Assembly (NCBI GenBank): GCA_017502965.1
Contig: JAFVTZ010000174.1
Location: forward strand, 1 to 26,055
Direction: 5' to 3'
Source: Clostridia bacterium
Lineage (GTDB): Bacteria > Bacillota > Clostridia > Oscillospirales > Acutalibacteraceae
DNA length: 26,055 bases
Made by a program: the position numbers and the translations under genes. Positions within the stretch are counted from its first letter, which is position 1; the number at the start of each line of letters is the position of its first letter. Below are positions 9,001 to 17,380 of the stretch, in pieces. The notes under the pieces are model-generated. The model ran no database searches. It was not told the DNA's origin and saw nothing but the letters and a program-made list of their open reading frames with translations.

Positions 9001-9455
9001 GATTTGAGTTTTGCGGTGAGAACATATCTTGTATTGCTTTCAACATTTAAAAGGTATTTTGCATAGGTCTGTGATTCTCCTGCTTCTGCCTGATTAAAAC
9101 GAAGTGCGGCAGAACCGTCAACCCCTACACCTGACTGAACGGTATAGACATCGCTCCACACACCCTGCTCGGACCAATTATCTGCAGTTATTGCACCGCC
9201 TTTATTAACTGCTGCGCCTTCGAAATCTGATTTTTTAATCAGATTTTCTCCTACAGCACTGTAAGGCGAACTTTTGTCAAACAAAGGACTGTAATTAAAG
9301 GTTTCCTTATAAGGGGCTATCCATTCGCCCTTATTCATTGCGATTTCAAAATCGGATAAATTATTACCTTTATTAACCGATGCCTTTTGTGTATCAGAGC
9401 AGGCGGTAGCAGTTATCAGGAAAAGACATAAAAGACAGCATAACAGCCTCTTCAT
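6069..9455 (-). CDS. Large surface lipoprotein resembling a glycoside hydrolase (CBM-like, barrel-like, flavodoxin-like domains)
   Basis: 1128 residues from the ATG at 9455. This start gives a compact lipoprotein signal (MKRLLCC..., lipobox ATAC, lipidated Cys19) and an AAAGGAG (9466-9472) ten bases upstream. An ATG at 9476 overlaps the previous stop but has no ribosome binding site. Residues of about 70-228 look like a CBM4/9-type jelly roll. Residues of about 462-765 suggest a TIM-barrel region with acidic candidates E583, E585 (MESW) and E731 (IFNEIP). Residues of about 765-920 resemble the flavodoxin-like middle domain that follows the barrel in GH42-type enzymes, and a beta-rich C-terminus follows. 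I do not recognise an established family; glycan hydrolysis is inferred from architecture and from the adjacent sugar-binding lipoprotein, whose stop codon is 20 bp upstream. Confidence 0.8.
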   Translation of the reverse strand: MKRLLCCLLCLFLITATACSDTQKASVNKGNNLSDFEIAMNKGEWIAPYKETFNYSPLFDKSSPYSAVGENLIKKSDFEGAAVNKGGAITADNWSEQGVWSDVYTVQSGVGVDGSAALRFNQAEAGESQTYAKYLLNVESNTRYVLTAKLKSVNLSSPAIKVSGNDTGALLGQTAGGFDDFWDEVSFVFDSGENKQVAITFLGNSESTDYINCLSGTSYLDDLCVYKTVSGDIERVEHDYRLDPTFSYEKWKGQSPSGYRWGISEMWWYNNAKVFSYNAIPTVYCPNSSYFHLSGRPKSGKVGYFGFEITWEWKLEKGYGYQFSVNMPFVGEDPDIITANDKIVWTKAYDNYDSYTHKNGIVFEYVPTQDEYVRIRFICETGIERGKSTNCSRRILPPPNGNWTDRSIVCQRTDMLKAPNYTKYDLHEKTDFISCSETEGAKLLRSSIADSVDIDSIESIPKVDYKVSDTIVYDLCLNILNDDCLEAAKRLKIDSLTFIPHQNKGTQNFEKWAERAKSIGVKHMKLYTVMPLNDRGDYEFTQLITMANKSPETLQKGLKATADVANRWLELVPDGKVTICFCEMESWFGMWDKGIENTVLGTYAGYESVKQGGMNAYYTIQKYLKGANNTLLSMIDKREQACIMYNTSRAGFDLTNLVNAGADLIYSKGTNRSSYNITLASARGAGNSFDMEYGVGWDTYDRDYWYGFGNDAVLTGFLSLFHGGVDGIFNEIPCTSDSGKNVSTQGAAWLDGIRYAKTHPEVGETVVNIGIVRGEGDDWFRCAGLSAAWEQSDNVYWAEMFNAFKMENVPTKWAAAAKTNLTGKSIPISDTYWNDYTLLDVIFADYCDKSGRTNMERIFTGTPYGPANIISDTTSLDKLMQYDTLVYCGRGQTITKEKIAKLEEYVKKGGNLIIAAGQFKDENSKLVVDKFAGISLTKQKIVDGLPYTYIEGTESAKKVKIIERHKNGDPLALYSEFGDGNVTLFSGEYLTSYDADVTREVLTAYLAKNTAVTFSKNAKYIEYTPNIKGKSLVIPFINQGRGYYPSGNGKDNGVYNGNVAVDLSKFGISAKDITVYRVLQNIDGTRALELTEIDFKVEKNTVVFNINVPVLDEIVIGPKSQAEKDFFS

Positions 9456-9465
9456 AATGTCAATA

Positions 9466-9472
9466 CTCCTTT
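9466..9472 (-). promoter_or_regulatory. Ribosome binding site fixing the 9455 start
   Basis: AAAGGAG on the minus strand lies three bases past the stop codon of the solute-binding lipoprotein gene and ten bases before ATG 9455. Upstream in-frame ATGs at 9476 and 9500 lack such a site and would lengthen the region before the lipoprotein signal. Confidence 0.7.
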
Positions 9473-9475
9473 CCA

Positions 9476-10795
9476 TTATTTCGAAATTGTTGCCTGCCAA
9501 GCATCGTCAATAGCCTTCATAGCGGCAGTTGCGGTCATCTCGCCTTTGAGAGCCTTGTTAACACCCTGAACAACAACTATATCCCAATAAGGATCGGGGA
9601 AATCAAGATGCTCAGGCACATACTGGGACTGAACTAAGTCCATACATACATCTACGGATTCCTCATCCCAGGTGTAATTTTCAAAACCGCTGAGAAGCAA
9701 ATCTTCTGCGTTATCAAAAGGATAATAGTATTCATAAAGTATAGGAAGCAACTTCTTCATACGCTCTTTATCAGCAGTAGAAGCGGCAACCTTGAAATGT
9801 CTTTCACGGATAAGGTTTACATATTCTGTCTGACCGTCACCCAGCGGCACAGGCACAATACCGAACTTATCTTCCATATTGTTCTTGAAGTCATCCATAG
9901 AGTCACTTCCGCCGATAAACATTGCATACTGACCGTTCTGGAAAGCAAGAGCTGGATAGTTATACTCATTTGTTTCATCGTAAACATCGCAGAACTTATC
10001 AACATAAGTAGACTGATATGCAAGTTCGATACCCTTAATGGTACCTGTATGTGTGAGGTTGGATTTTGCCTCGCCGTTTACATATTTTACAAAAGAACCG
10101 CCGTTTGATGCTACAAAGAGTTCAACAAACTGATAACGGGCAAGCGGATTGCATCCCCAGAGGATTGTATTTCCGTTTGTATCGGTTTTTGTGAGTTTTT
10201 TAGCGATATCAAAGAATTTATCCCATGTCCAGGTCTTGTTTTTATACATCTCATAAGGTTCTTCAACACCGTATTTCTCGAAAATAGCCTTATTGAAATA
10301 TACTGCATAACCTACACGAAGCGGCTCCATTGAGAAACCGTAAACATCGCCGTCATATGTAGCGATTTCTGTATCGGAAGCGGTGAAAGCCTCATCTGAG
10401 AAATCAAGATAATCTGACATATTCAGCAGATAACCCTTTTTCGCATATTCAGGATATGCCCAGTAATGACGCATATTAACAAAATCGCCGAGTGAGCCGC
10501 CTGACATAACTTCGGTTACAAAACGGGTGCTGATTTCATCGGCAGGAAGCACGGTGAATTTGAACTCGACATTGTATTTCTTTTCAATGTCCTTCATACG
10601 CTTCAACTGGAGTTTGCCTTCCTCGTCATTACCTGTAGGAGTTTCATCCCACCAGGAAACAATTTCAATAGTATCGGCTTTGCCGGTTGAAACATTTCCT
10701 GCATCGTCAGAAGTTGTGGATGCATTGCCGCCGCAACCAGCAAGTGCAGCAACTATAGCCAACACTAACATAACAGACAAAAATTTTTTTAACAT
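9476..10795 (-). CDS. Sugar ABC transporter solute-binding lipoprotein (SBP_bac_1 type)
   Basis: 439 residues, normal for a family 1 carbohydrate-binding protein. The lipoprotein signal MLKKFLSVMLVLAIVAALAGC places the lipidated cysteine at 21, so the protein would be tethered outside the membrane. The mature part begins with a typical SBP strand (IEIVSWWDE), has the helical, aromatic-rich mid-section of the family (NKAIFEKYGVEEPYEMYKNKTWTWDKFFDIAKKL) and an aromatic C-terminal half. ATG 10795 has GAGAGG upstream. It follows the response regulator gene by 32 bp and precedes the hydrolase-like gene by 20 bp. No permease or ATPase is on this strand; it may deliver to the permeases at 20174-21966, but this is inference. 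The ligand cannot be read from the sequence. Confidence 0.93.
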   Translation of the reverse strand: MLKKFLSVMLVLAIVAALAGCGGNASTTSDDAGNVSTGKADTIEIVSWWDETPTGNDEEGKLQLKRMKDIEKKYNVEFKFTVLPADEISTRFVTEVMSGGSLGDFVNMRHYWAYPEYAKKGYLLNMSDYLDFSDEAFTASDTEIATYDGDVYGFSMEPLRVGYAVYFNKAIFEKYGVEEPYEMYKNKTWTWDKFFDIAKKLTKTDTNGNTILWGCNPLARYQFVELFVASNGGSFVKYVNGEAKSNLTHTGTIKGIELAYQSTYVDKFCDVYDETNEYNYPALAFQNGQYAMFIGGSDSMDDFKNNMEDKFGIVPVPLGDGQTEYVNLIRERHFKVAASTADKERMKKLLPILYEYYYPFDNAEDLLLSGFENYTWDEESVDVCMDLVQSQYVPEHLDFPDPYWDIVVVQGVNKALKGEMTATAAMKAIDDAWQATISK

Positions 10796-10827
10796 TTTGG
10801 TTTCCTCTCTTTACATATAATATACAT

Positions 10828-12273
10828 TTACCGCTTTTGCCTGCGCACATCTGTAGCGCTGATACCTGTCATACGCTTGAAAACGCGGGCAAAATACGGA
10901 TAATCACCGTAACCGCAGACCTCTGAAATCTCCCTTACCGAAAGATTTGTTTCAGAGAGCATTTTTACTGCCATATTTATTCTGCATTGGTTTACATATC
11001 CCGTAAAATTCTCACCTGTATACTTTTTGAAAATTTTACCTAAATATTTTTCACCTATTCCAAACCTCTGCGAAATGGAAGAAAGGTTTATAGGCTCCTG
11101 AAAATGTTTATCAACATAATCCTTTATCAGCGGCATTACAGAATGTTTTGCGCTGACAGAATGTTCGTCCTGCTGTATAAGTATTTCATTGATACAGCAG
11201 TGCAGGTGATTCTGAAGTTCCAATATGCCCGAAAATCTGCTTTCGATATTTTCCGCTGTCGGAATATAATCGAAATTACGCATTGTATAAAGCAGATTGC
11301 AGGTTATAAGAACTGTATTGCTTATAAGGATTATTTCATCAATATTGAACTTGATTTCGGTTGTGAATATGCTGGTTATAAGTTCGTCAAGCCGATGCAT
11401 ATCCTTTTCTTTAACTATCACCTGAATACGCCGCATAATAGAATTGAAAAATTCTATATTGCTTTCTTCATAAATGCAGGGTTTGTTTCTTCCTGTGATA
11501 AAAAAGTTAAAAAATGCCAGTCTGCTTTCATTAACGGCATCGCAAACCTCTGCAACCGAAGTTTTAAGCCCGCTTATTCCAAGCCTTAAATCCCCGAAAG
11601 TTTCTTTAAGTCTTCTGACAGCACCGTCATACTCAATATAAACATCGGTGAAAACTGCAGTTATAATATAATCTTCAAACATAGAAAACTGCAAAATTTC
11701 GCCGTTGCCTTTAAGTTTATTGCAGAATTCTTCATTTTTCTGAGAATTTTCGAACTTTGCGGACATTACCGTAAAGCAATAATTATACTGCTTTTTAAAG
11801 CCGAGATACTTTGTATAAAGTGCCTGACCGTCAGTATTATTTAAATCTTTTATTCTATCAAAAAGTTTTGATATATCGGGGAATTCACGGCTCTTTTCAG
11901 AATCAATGGACTGACCGATTCTTACAAGAGTTTCTTTAAGGCTTTCTTTGTCTACGGGTTTTACGAAAAATTCATCAACTCCGAGCCTTACTGCTCTGCG
12001 GGCGTTTTCGAACTCCATAAATCCGCTTATTATAATAAACCTTATCTCGCTGTTATGTTTCTTTATTCTCTCAATAAAATCAAGACCGTCAATATTGGGC
12101 ATCATTATATCAACAAACACAAGGTCTGCCTTGTTGTTCTGAAGATAATCAAGAGCCTTTTGGGCGGAAGTGAATGTGCCTGCTATTTCATAGCCGAGTT
12201 CTGACCAGTCACAAGCCGCCTTGAGGCTTTCTATTGCCCATATCTCATCATCAACTAATACTACCCTTTTCAC
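10828..12273 (-). CDS. YesN-type response regulator with AraC DNA-binding domain
   Basis: 481 residues. It starts with GTG at 12273, overlapping the upstream stop codon (GTGA), with AGGTG seven bases before; no better ATG exists. The N-terminal receiver (1-120) has the acidic pocket D8-D9, phosphoacceptor D55 (FVDIMMP), S83 and K105-P106. A middle region of about 125-370, without a motif I recognise, is common in this family. The C-terminal AraC/XylS domain (379-481) carries two helix-turn-helix segments ending in GYGDYPYFARVFKRMTG. The expected role is to activate sugar-uptake and hydrolase genes in response to a membrane histidine kinase. The kinase, normally next door, is absent from this window. 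Translational coupling to the Big_2 protein gene suggests matched production of the two. Confidence 0.93.
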   Translation of the reverse strand: MKRVVLVDDEIWAIESLKAACDWSELGYEIAGTFTSAQKALDYLQNNKADLVFVDIMMPNIDGLDFIERIKKHNSEIRFIIISGFMEFENARRAVRLGVDEFFVKPVDKESLKETLVRIGQSIDSEKSREFPDISKLFDRIKDLNNTDGQALYTKYLGFKKQYNYCFTVMSAKFENSQKNEEFCNKLKGNGEILQFSMFEDYIITAVFTDVYIEYDGAVRRLKETFGDLRLGISGLKTSVAEVCDAVNESRLAFFNFFITGRNKPCIYEESNIEFFNSIMRRIQVIVKEKDMHRLDELITSIFTTEIKFNIDEIILISNTVLITCNLLYTMRNFDYIPTAENIESRFSGILELQNHLHCCINEILIQQDEHSVSAKHSVMPLIKDYVDKHFQEPINLSSISQRFGIGEKYLGKIFKKYTGENFTGYVNQCRINMAVKMLSETNLSVREISEVCGYGDYPYFARVFKRMTGISATDVRRQKR

Positions 12274-15200
12274 AGTTTCACACCTGATTTTCTTTTACGG
12301 ATAATAATTACAGCAGTAACTGCCGCACCCAAAACAAGCGCTACAGCAGCCGCAATTATAACTATCAGTAAAATGCTGACGGGATTTTTGAACTCAATAT
12401 TACCCGAATTATCAACGCTGAAATCCTTTGAGGTATAAATTTCAACATACTGCCCGAATTTATCTACAGCCGAAACCTGAACGGCATATTCGCCTGCTTC
12501 AAGTCCTGTTACAGTAGCAGTTATCTTATCAGAATCTACCTGCGAGAAAAGTTCATAACCGTCATCAGTTTTGCGGTAAACGATTACAGTGTAACCCGCC
12601 GCATTTTCACACGCTTCATAAGAAATACTCAGTTCAAACGGAGCGGTTTGTTCAAGAGATTTTATCTTATCAACTGTATAACCGTCTTTAACTACAGGCT
12701 GACTGTAATTTCCTTTCAAAGCCGAGATTTTTTCTGCTTTCATAGAAAATCCGTCATATCTGACCATAGGCTCACCGTCATCATCAGTGATAACCGTGCC
12801 GCCCTCTTTTTCGGTGTTGGGGTCAAATCTTGCATCATAAGCACCGATGTCGAAAACTGTGGGGGCAACTGCCATAAGATTCTGACGCTCGTTATAATCA
12901 TTACCCGAAATACAGACTCTGAGTGTATCTCCCTTTTGCATTGCAACTTTAAGCTCAGGGAAACTAACCTCTAAATTCTCGCGTGAAAGTTCGGCTGAAC
13001 TCTCATCCTCGGGCCAGATTTTCTTACCGTTTTTAGAAATCCAGACATTCATCGGATTCTTAAAAAGTTCATTGGAAAGGTCGGCGGCTATTGCAATACT
13101 GTCAAACAACTCGTTTGCTCTTAGCAGATATGTTCCGCTGTTCGGAGCAATAAAGGTGACACCGCCTATAGCATTTTCACCCCAAGGGCTGTGACCTGCC
13201 ATAACCTTTATAGCGGCAACACCGTTTACCTCGCATATACAAGCCTGCGGCATTTTTTCGCTATAAGTATTATAACCCCACCAACCGCCGTTTACTATTA
13301 CGCTTATAGTATCGGTATCGTAATATTTAGGCGAGCCGTTAGCGTAAGACAAACCGTCATAAGTGTACTGATATTTCCATACAGAGTCGCCGTAACTTAA
13401 AGCCACACCGCCGTTATCTGAAAGGTCGGGGTCTGCTTTCATAAATAAAGCAGAAAGTATTTCAACCGCATCATATCTGTTTGCTACCATAAATGTAACA
13501 GTAACTACAGAAGACTTTCCGATACTGTCCGAAAGTTTTATTCTGCGGACATCAATGCCTTTATAACCTTTTGAGGGAGTATATGTCATAATTCCCTTTT
13601 CATCTATTTTAAGGTTGGCTTTCGGGTTTGAATCCAGAACATCAAACTTAATTGCTCTGCCGTTTGGATGAATTGCCTTTAATTTTACTGTGAACACCTT
13701 ATCAGGCTCTAAAATATATTCACAGTTTTCCGCTGATGGAGCATGGTCCACAGGGTCAGGCTTCACAAGAGAGATAACAGGTGAGAAATAAGCATAAATC
13801 GGAGAAGAAGATTCCTTATTGTCTGTTATCACAAAACGGATAGTATCCTTAGCATTAAGGAATATATTTTCAATAGTCGGGAAAGCGGCAGAACTGTTTG
13901 CTGCGCTTATCTTTACCGAATAAACCTCTTTGTCGTTTACAAGTATAGAGAATTTATATTCCTTGGTTTTATCTGCGGCTACAATATGTCCGTTAACATA
14001 AGTGCCGGGGATATAAATAGAAGCGTTTCGAAGGTCGGGAGTTATGGTATATGTACCCGAGCGGTCGGCGGTAAACACCATTGCCGCCTGCACATCGGTT
14101 GTAGAAACATAAGGAGTGTGGTATCCGCTTACACTCTCAAGACCTACAGCCGTTCTGTTGGCATATTTGAAACTGTAGGACGCGGGAGAGCCTGTATTCT
14201 TCCAGTCATAAGTAGTAAGCGCTGATAAGGTCTCCCAAGCATCACCGTCACCCACTTTAAACTGAGCCGACCAGTTTGTATCAAGGTCTATAGCCTCCGC
14301 GTTTACAATTACCCTGTCACCAAGCTGAACATCAAGACTTGCTTTCAGTTCATCGGGAGTGTATTTAATTACCTCAAAAGAAGTAACTGTTACATTACAC
14401 TGCGCTTTGATTTCGCCGTTTTCTTCGCTGACAGCGTAAACTATAGCATCTCCTTGGTTTACTGTAGTAACCTTACCTGTTGAATTAACCTTGACTACAG
14501 AAACGTCAGAAGATACCCATTTTATATTCTTATTGCTTGCATTGGAAGGCAGAACATTAGCCGAAAGTTGATAGGAAACGCCTTTTGAGAGTTCACAGCG
14601 GCTGTCAGAAATGCTGACAGATTTAACCGGAACATCTACTGCAACAGATGAATCCATCTGCATATCGAAATCGAACTTGACTGTAACGTGACGGCTTGGA
14701 ATCTTGCTCTGTCCGAGAACTTCCAGACGGATAACATCGCCCTTATAAAGTTTTAAATTTTTAAGTGTAGGTATTGCTACGGAACTTGTTTTACTGGGAA
14801 TAAGTTCAATACCTTTGGGGTTATTCTGGGGCCATATAGTTTTGCCGTTTTTGGTTATCCTTACATAGAAAGGATAATCTTCACCCCATTTAACGATATC
14901 TTCAAGAGTGCAGTAACTTGCAAGAGCAAGACTTATGTTTTTGCAAGCGTCAGACGGGCTTAAAGTATACATTCCGTCAGCATCGGCTTTATATCCTGCA
15001 TATACCCAGGAATCTGCATTGTAAGAGCCGATAATTGCATAACCGTCCGAAATATTTACACTCTGCTTTGAGGTACTGCTTCCCTTTTCGTTTGTATCGC
15101 TGGTATAAATAACCGCTCTGGGATTTCCCCAGCCGAGATTCATTGCATACTCAAAATCGGTATAAACACCGTCTGCTAAAGCGCCTGATATAAACTGACA

Positions 15201-17183
15201 GTCGGTAGTGTATTCTGTGAGCACCTTTTCTTTTTCTATCTTATCAAGAGTAGGTTGCCACAAAGATTTAATGAAATTGAGTTTTTCTGCGGTTACTGTA
15301 ACACCACATTCAGCAGAAAAATCAAAGTTTTTGCATTTTGCGGTTATAACTGCTGTACCCGGTGCTACTGCGGTTATAACACCGTCAGCCGAAACTGTTG
15401 CAACAGTTTTATCGGAAGAGGTATAAACCACCTCTTTATCACTTGCAGTCAAAGGAAGAACTGTAGTAATAAGAGCGTGAGTGCCGCCTTTAGTGAGCGA
15501 TACCTGCGAGTCGCTCAAAGTGATTCCTGTAGTTGGAACTGTTGATTTTTCACTTAAAACCTGAATCATCTTGGGGAACAGTACAACCTGACCTTTTTCC
15601 CAGATTTCGGTTACAAGTTCTATTCTTAATGTATCACCCTCGTTCATTTCAAGGCTGTTTATAGTCGGGAAAGGAACTGAGGTGTTGTTTATATTAAGTG
15701 TAGTAGTATGAATCTTGCTGTCATTGAGATAGAAATTAACAACAAGGTCTTTTGTTTTTGCATTTGCATCAGCATTCATATAATTCACAGTAGATGCGGC
15801 AAGTGAAATATTACTTACATCCGATGTGAGTGAATAAATACCGTATTTCGGTGCTGTGAACTGATATGCAGCGCCTTTTATTTCAGCATCCTGTCTGCCA
15901 TAGAAAAGGGTTGAGAAAAACTCACCGCTTGAATAATACTGGCTGACACCTGCGCCGTTGTAATTCACCTGCGAGGAATGGAATTTAATACCGAAACTGT
16001 TATTCCACTGTTCTCTTGTAACCTTTTCGCTGGGAGCATAATCTGTGCCGTTGAAATAAAGTGCCTGCCAGGCAGTTTTGATATCATTGTCTACAGTGGT
16101 CGTAGCCGAAACATCGCCGATTTTTTCAACCGCGGCATCATAAAGGTCTTTTATCTTATAAACAGGAGCATCCTTGTCATAAATTGCAACAACTGTCTCA
16201 GCCTCAAAGCCGCCGTCTTCAGTTTTAACACGAACGGTGGTATATCCCGCTTTTTTGGGCTCTACAGTACCGTCTTCTTTTACTGACAAGATACTCCCGT
16301 CGTCAACCGTATATGTAACATTCTGATTATTTGCTGTGGGAGGTACTATAACGGGAGAGATATTTACAACCTCATCCATACCTATAATATAATTACTGTT
16401 TTTGAAATAAACTTCGCTGACAGAATCGCTCGAATATTCTGTGAGCCAGATTTCAAAGTTTGTGTATAAATTGGTTCTGCCCCAGAATTCATTAGACTCA
16501 AAATAAAAATCAAGAGTTTCACCTTTGGCAAGAGTTACACTGATATCATCTGCAATGTCAGCAGTAACATCGGCATAGTTATTAAGGGTCAGAGTTTTGG
16601 AAAACAGCATTGTCTGCCCGTGCATTATTTTAAATGTCTGTGTAAAATACTCGGGTTTCATACCGCTGTAACTCTGAGGAGAGGTAAGAAGCATTGACTT
16701 GCCACCTGCTCCCGTAACTTCAAGAGGCACTACCTTATATATACCTGATTCAGGTGCTGTGAAAGCAAGTTTTATCATACCTCCGCTCTGACTTGTAGCC
16801 AGACGGCTTCCTACAGAATTTCCGTAAGATTCACTGCAAAGGAAATTACAGTTATTATGATGACCGTTAGTATCTGTGGCTGACAGTTCGGATATATGAA
16901 GATCGTTTTTGGATTTATCTCTCCATGTGCTGTCCATAGGGGCAAGCGTTGCCTCATAATAAGAACCTGAAACATAAAAATCTATACCCGAATAATCAAC
17001 CGTGCTTCGGGCATCTTTGGGTGCATTTACAGCCTTACTCATAAATTGCTCATACGGGTTATAGCGAGCATAATATTCCACGCTGTCATTATTCTGAGTT
17101 GCGGTGGTAGGTATAAAAACCGTTGCAACTACCAACACAAGAATAAGTGCCGTAATCTTTTTGGCAAGCGTAAAGATTTTCAT
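12270..17183 (-). CDS. Giant membrane-anchored surface protein with Big_2 domains and five repeated sandwich-like modules
   Basis: 1637 residues. ATG 17183 is preceded by GGGAGG (17191-17196). A Sec signal peptide (MKIFTLAKKITALILVLVVATVF) is followed by five diverged modules of about 200 residues (about 65-245, 340-548, 640-848, 935-1145, 1235-1440). Most carry an FTAPxSGxY-like core and an FPxL...GDTLRI-like end. Big_2 Ig-like domains lie at about 257-338, 550-636 and 850-933; a cadherin/Ig-like segment at about 1148-1234; and an Fn3-like domain at about 1517-1588. One transmembrane helix (about 1598-1625) and a short basic tail (RKRKSGVKL) anchor it with the bulk outside. There is no LPXTG and no kinase domain. 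It is the first gene of the left operon. The modules may bind glycan, and a role in cell-surface binding or display is inferred. Confidence 0.87.
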   Translation of the reverse strand: MKIFTLAKKITALILVLVVATVFIPTTATQNNDSVEYYARYNPYEQFMSKAVNAPKDARSTVDYSGIDFYVSGSYYEATLAPMDSTWRDKSKNDLHISELSATDTNGHHNNCNFLCSESYGNSVGSRLATSQSGGMIKLAFTAPESGIYKVVPLEVTGAGGKSMLLTSPQSYSGMKPEYFTQTFKIMHGQTMLFSKTLTLNNYADVTADIADDISVTLAKGETLDFYFESNEFWGRTNLYTNFEIWLTEYSSDSVSEVYFKNSNYIIGMDEVVNISPVIVPPTANNQNVTYTVDDGSILSVKEDGTVEPKKAGYTTVRVKTEDGGFEAETVVAIYDKDAPVYKIKDLYDAAVEKIGDVSATTTVDNDIKTAWQALYFNGTDYAPSEKVTREQWNNSFGIKFHSSQVNYNGAGVSQYYSSGEFFSTLFYGRQDAEIKGAAYQFTAPKYGIYSLTSDVSNISLAASTVNYMNADANAKTKDLVVNFYLNDSKIHTTTLNINNTSVPFPTINSLEMNEGDTLRIELVTEIWEKGQVVLFPKMIQVLSEKSTVPTTGITLSDSQVSLTKGGTHALITTVLPLTASDKEVVYTSSDKTVATVSADGVITAVAPGTAVITAKCKNFDFSAECGVTVTAEKLNFIKSLWQPTLDKIEKEKVLTEYTTDCQFISGALADGVYTDFEYAMNLGWGNPRAVIYTSDTNEKGSSTSKQSVNISDGYAIIGSYNADSWVYAGYKADADGMYTLSPSDACKNISLALASYCTLEDIVKWGEDYPFYVRITKNGKTIWPQNNPKGIELIPSKTSSVAIPTLKNLKLYKGDVIRLEVLGQSKIPSRHVTVKFDFDMQMDSSVAVDVPVKSVSISDSRCELSKGVSYQLSANVLPSNASNKNIKWVSSDVSVVKVNSTGKVTTVNQGDAIVYAVSEENGEIKAQCNVTVTSFEVIKYTPDELKASLDVQLGDRVIVNAEAIDLDTNWSAQFKVGDGDAWETLSALTTYDWKNTGSPASYSFKYANRTAVGLESVSGYHTPYVSTTDVQAAMVFTADRSGTYTITPDLRNASIYIPGTYVNGHIVAADKTKEYKFSILVNDKEVYSVKISAANSSAAFPTIENIFLNAKDTIRFVITDNKESSSPIYAYFSPVISLVKPDPVDHAPSAENCEYILEPDKVFTVKLKAIHPNGRAIKFDVLDSNPKANLKIDEKGIMTYTPSKGYKGIDVRRIKLSDSIGKSSVVTVTFMVANRYDAVEILSALFMKADPDLSDNGGVALSYGDSVWKYQYTYDGLSYANGSPKYYDTDTISVIVNGGWWGYNTYSEKMPQACICEVNGVAAIKVMAGHSPWGENAIGGVTFIAPNSGTYLLRANELFDSIAIAADLSNELFKNPMNVWISKNGKKIWPEDESSAELSRENLEVSFPELKVAMQKGDTLRVCISGNDYNERQNLMAVAPTVFDIGAYDARFDPNTEKEGGTVITDDDGEPMVRYDGFSMKAEKISALKGNYSQPVVKDGYTVDKIKSLEQTAPFELSISYEACENAAGYTVIVYRKTDDGYELFSQVDSDKITATVTGLEAGEYAVQVSAVDKFGQYVEIYTSKDFSVDNSGNIEFKNPVSILLIVIIAAAVALVLGAAVTAVIIIRKRKSGVKL

Positions 17184-17190
17184 TTATAGT

Positions 17191-17196
17191 CCTCCC
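17191..17196 (-). promoter_or_regulatory. Ribosome binding site of the left operon's first gene
   Basis: GGGAGG on the minus strand, seven bases before ATG 17183. It confirms this start for the Big_2 protein. Confidence 0.75.
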
Positions 17197-17301
17197 AATT
17201 TTAATCTACTTAAATTTTAACCAATTTTTGAACATCTGTATATGTCGGTTTTCTCTTTTTTGTATGTACTTTTTTCTATACCGAATGGGTTTTTTGTGCA
17301 T

Positions 17302-17307
17302 ATTGTA
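17302..17307 (-). promoter_or_regulatory. Candidate extended -10 for the left operon
   Basis: On the minus strand the left arm of the inverted repeat reads TGTTACAAT, an extended -10 (TG-n-TACAAT). A TTGTAA in the other arm sits 15 bases upstream as a weak -35. It would give a leader of roughly 110 bases before ATG 17183. Only motif evidence is available. Confidence 0.4.
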
Positions 17308-17328
17308 ACAAAAAGGCTTGTGTTACAA
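17303..17328. promoter_or_regulatory. Perfect inverted repeat in the divergent region: candidate operator
   Basis: TTGTAACA (17303-17310), ten bases, then TGTTACAA (17321-17328). Symmetry extends imperfectly outward (ATA against TGT). It sits between the two divergent operons and overlaps the candidate -10 and -35 of the right one. This layout suits a dimeric regulator or a symmetric divergent promoter. AraC-type regulators usually prefer direct repeats, so the partner could be another factor. Confidence 0.6.
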
Positions 17329-17329
17329 T
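17324..17329 (+). promoter_or_regulatory. Candidate extended -10 promoter for the right operon
   Basis: TGTTACAAT (17321-17329) matches TG-n-TATAAT with one change. TTGTAA at 17303-17308 is a weak -35 with a short 15-base spacer. Transcription would start near 17336, about 45 bases before ATG 17381. Confidence 0.5.
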
Positions 17330-17380
17330 GTAAAAGTAAAATGTGGCATATTATGCACTCAATCAGAAAGAGGGTTGTTT

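Noticed and set aside
9456..9500. Longer N-terminus for the hydrolase-like lipoprotein
   Set aside because: It would overlap the upstream gene, lacks a ribosome binding site and puts 15 polar residues before a complete lipoprotein signal. The ATG at 9476 remains a minor alternative.
11104..11589. 161-codon plus-strand open frame opposite the response regulator
   Set aside because: Shadow of the linker and AraC regions of the regulator; no supporting signal.
12270..17183. Big_2 protein as a membrane sensor kinase for the adjacent regulator
   Set aside because: After the single membrane helix only RKRKSGVKL remains, so there is no histidine kinase domain.
17303..17328. Inverted repeat as an intrinsic terminator
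   Set aside because: The stem is AT-rich, there is no U-run after it, and it lies between two divergent starts where no transcript should end.
17318..17380. Upstream start for the fused SBP
   Set aside because: The codons overlap the candidate promoter and operator, and the real ribosome binding site lies directly before ATG 17381.
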